DNA of 31,989 nt from GCA-003244245 sp050699575 (GTDB taxonomy: Bacteria > Actinomycetota > Actinomycetes > Mycobacteriales > Pseudonocardiaceae), in assembly GCA_050699575.1 (NCBI GenBank), contig JBOHFG010000066.1:1-31989 (forward strand), written 5' to 3'. How positions within the stretch are numbered: the stretch's first letter is position 1; each line of letters begins with the position of its first letter. A program made the position numbers and the translations under genes. The notes beneath the pieces are model-generated. The model was not told the origin of the DNA and ran no database searches. It worked only from the letters and a program-made list of their open reading frames with translations. This document shows, one piece after another, positions 31,258-31,989 of the stretch.

Positions 31258-31989
31258 CACGCAGCCTCCTCGGTTGCGGAACGGTTTTCGGGTGGCTGGC
31301 CAGCGGCGAGTTGGGCGGCGGTGTATTCGGCTTTCCATCGCTGTCGTTCAGCGACGGCACGCAGGAGCAGCACGGGCCGGGGTGGCACGTCGGGGTCAGC
31401 GGGTCCGGGCCGTTCCCACACGTATGGCCCGTCGTCGGGGCCGTGCGCGGGGTGGATTCCTGCCTGGTGGAGGAGTTGCCGAACGAATTCGCCGCGCTCG
31501 GCCCGGTGGTCATCGAGGGTCTTGTTGGACCATTTCCGGGACACGAGGACCCGGCGCCCGGCGATGCCGAGGTGTTCGGGCTTGTGTGCCTTGCCCTTGC
31601 AGTGCCCGGAGGTCATGGTGTGTCGGGCGCCGTGGGGTTGGATGCCGTAGAGCAGCCACACCGGACAGCGCGGCGAGCACGGGGTGACCCGCAGTTCGGC
31701 GTGCAACCGGTGGGCGTGATCGCGCTGGCGATCCGTCGCGGTCTCGGTGAGACCGGCGGCCTGCCCTACTGATTTGGTGAGGTATTTTGTGAGGTATCCG
31801 ATGTGGCGTCCGGCTTCTTCGGTGCCGCCGAGGATGCCCTTGACGTGCACCTGTTCGCCGAACCGGACGACGTGGGCGGGTTCGGTGAGTTCTTCGCAGG
31901 CTTGGTCGAAGGTGGGTAGCGGTTGGCCGGTGTCGGGGTCGGTGAAGGCCTTGGCCCGGGTATCCCACACTGGTAACCGCTCATTGGTG
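31257..31989 (-). CDS. RepSA-type replication initiator (5' end beyond window)
   Basis: The frame is open through the window end, so the visible 243 residues are only the C-terminal part. Landmarks of pSAM2 RepSA-like initiators: ERLPVWDTRAKAFTDPDTGQ, VVRFGEQVHVKGILGG, YLTKYLTKSVG, a short CSPRCPVWLLYGIQP cysteine motif, and ISRKWSNKTL-like VSRKWSNKTLDDHRAER. The protein starts rolling-circle replication of the excised element. The nicking Tyr and HUH motif should lie upstream, outside the window. It is the first visible gene of the rep-xis-int operon. Confidence 0.88.
   Translation of the reverse strand, partial: TNERLPVWDTRAKAFTDPDTGQPLPTFDQACEELTEPAHVVRFGEQVHVKGILGGTEEAGRHIGYLTKYLTKSVGQAAGLTETATDRQRDHAHRLHAELRVTPCSPRCPVWLLYGIQPHGARHTMTSGHCKGKAHKPEHLGIAGRRVLVSRKWSNKTLDDHRAERGEFVRQLLHQAGIHPAHGPDDGPYVWERPGPADPDVPPRPVLLLRAVAERQRWKAEYTAAQLAAGQPPENRSATEEAA

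Larger units (their letters stand above)
29670..31989. mobile_element. Left end of an actinomycete integrative element (AICE) in tRNA-Asn
   Basis: Order tRNA-Asn, int, xis, repSA-like with 1-base overlaps is the hallmark of pSAM2-type AICEs, which integrate site-specifically in tRNA genes, excise, replicate by rolling circle and transfer double-stranded DNA with an FtsK-like protein. The attachment core should lie in the 3' half of the tRNA, from about the anticodon to 29709. Only this end is in the window, so transfer and regulatory genes and the second attachment site are not visible. The left boundary given is approximate. Confidence 0.85.

Overview
The window is GC-rich DNA from an actinomycete. 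Frequent GTG starts, Mycobacterium-like sequences for HrcA, PhoH, YbeY, Era, UppS, SmtB, Zur, GlyRS and DnaG, and the gene order glyS / smtB-zur / uppS / recO / era / ybeY / phoH / rsmE / dnaJ / hrcA all fit the order Mycobacteriales/Pseudonocardiales. A member of the Pseudonocardiaceae is my best guess; that is inference from synteny and remembered sequence similarity, with no search run.

Layout. (1) 1-11.9 kb, plus strand: a conserved housekeeping run. It has heat-shock regulation and chaperone (hrcA, dnaJ), 16S rRNA methylation (rsmE), PhoH ATPase, rRNA endonuclease ybeY, a CorC/HlyC-type CBS protein, a cytidine-deaminase-like protein that lacks the catalytic residues, the GTPase era, repair protein recO and polyprenyl synthase uppS. 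A YbjN-like protein and a two-gene permease (DUF318 permease plus TIGR03943 partner) follow. Most neighbours overlap by 1-8 bases or are nearly adjacent. A perfect 23-bp inverted repeat sits exactly at the recO/uppS junction. (2) 11.9-12.7 kb, minus strand: the zinc regulators smtB-zur, convergent with the permease pair. (3) 12.8-16.3 kb, plus strand: a small monooxygenase-like protein, glyS, an XdhC-family protein and a DUF218/YdcF-type membrane protein. (4) 16.4-17.4 kb: a heavily frameshifted pseudogene.

(5) 17.4-23.1 kb, minus strand: a compact five-gene MacAB-like export operon (adaptor, ABC ATPase, FtsX/MacB permease, a lipoprotein with two DUF5666-like repeats, and a second, longer adaptor with a 10-residue repeat). 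(6) 23.2-24.4 kb: a gene graveyard holding remnants of a VOC/glyoxalase gene, an acyltransferase-3 gene and an AMP-dependent acyl-CoA ligase gene. The last two are joined end to end. (7) 24.4-25.7 kb, minus strand: cobalt transporter genes cbtB-cbtA behind a cobalamin riboswitch with a readable promoter. A strong hairpin separates them from (8) a small secreted Thr/Pro-rich protein at 25.8-26.2 kb. (9) 26.8-29.5 kb, plus strand: primase dnaG and a trans-aconitate methyltransferase-like gene.

(10) 29.6-32.0 kb: tRNA-Asn(GTT), followed by a tyrosine integrase, an excisionase and the 3' part of a RepSA-type replication initiator. This is the left end of an actinomycete integrative element (AICE, pSAM2-like) inserted in the tRNA gene. 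The rest lies beyond the window.

The least conventional items are the palindrome that could hide the uppS ribosome binding site, the permease pair lodged against the zinc regulators, and the two-adaptor export operon with its DUF5666-like lipoprotein. I saw no CRISPR array, rRNA gene or obvious biosynthetic cluster.
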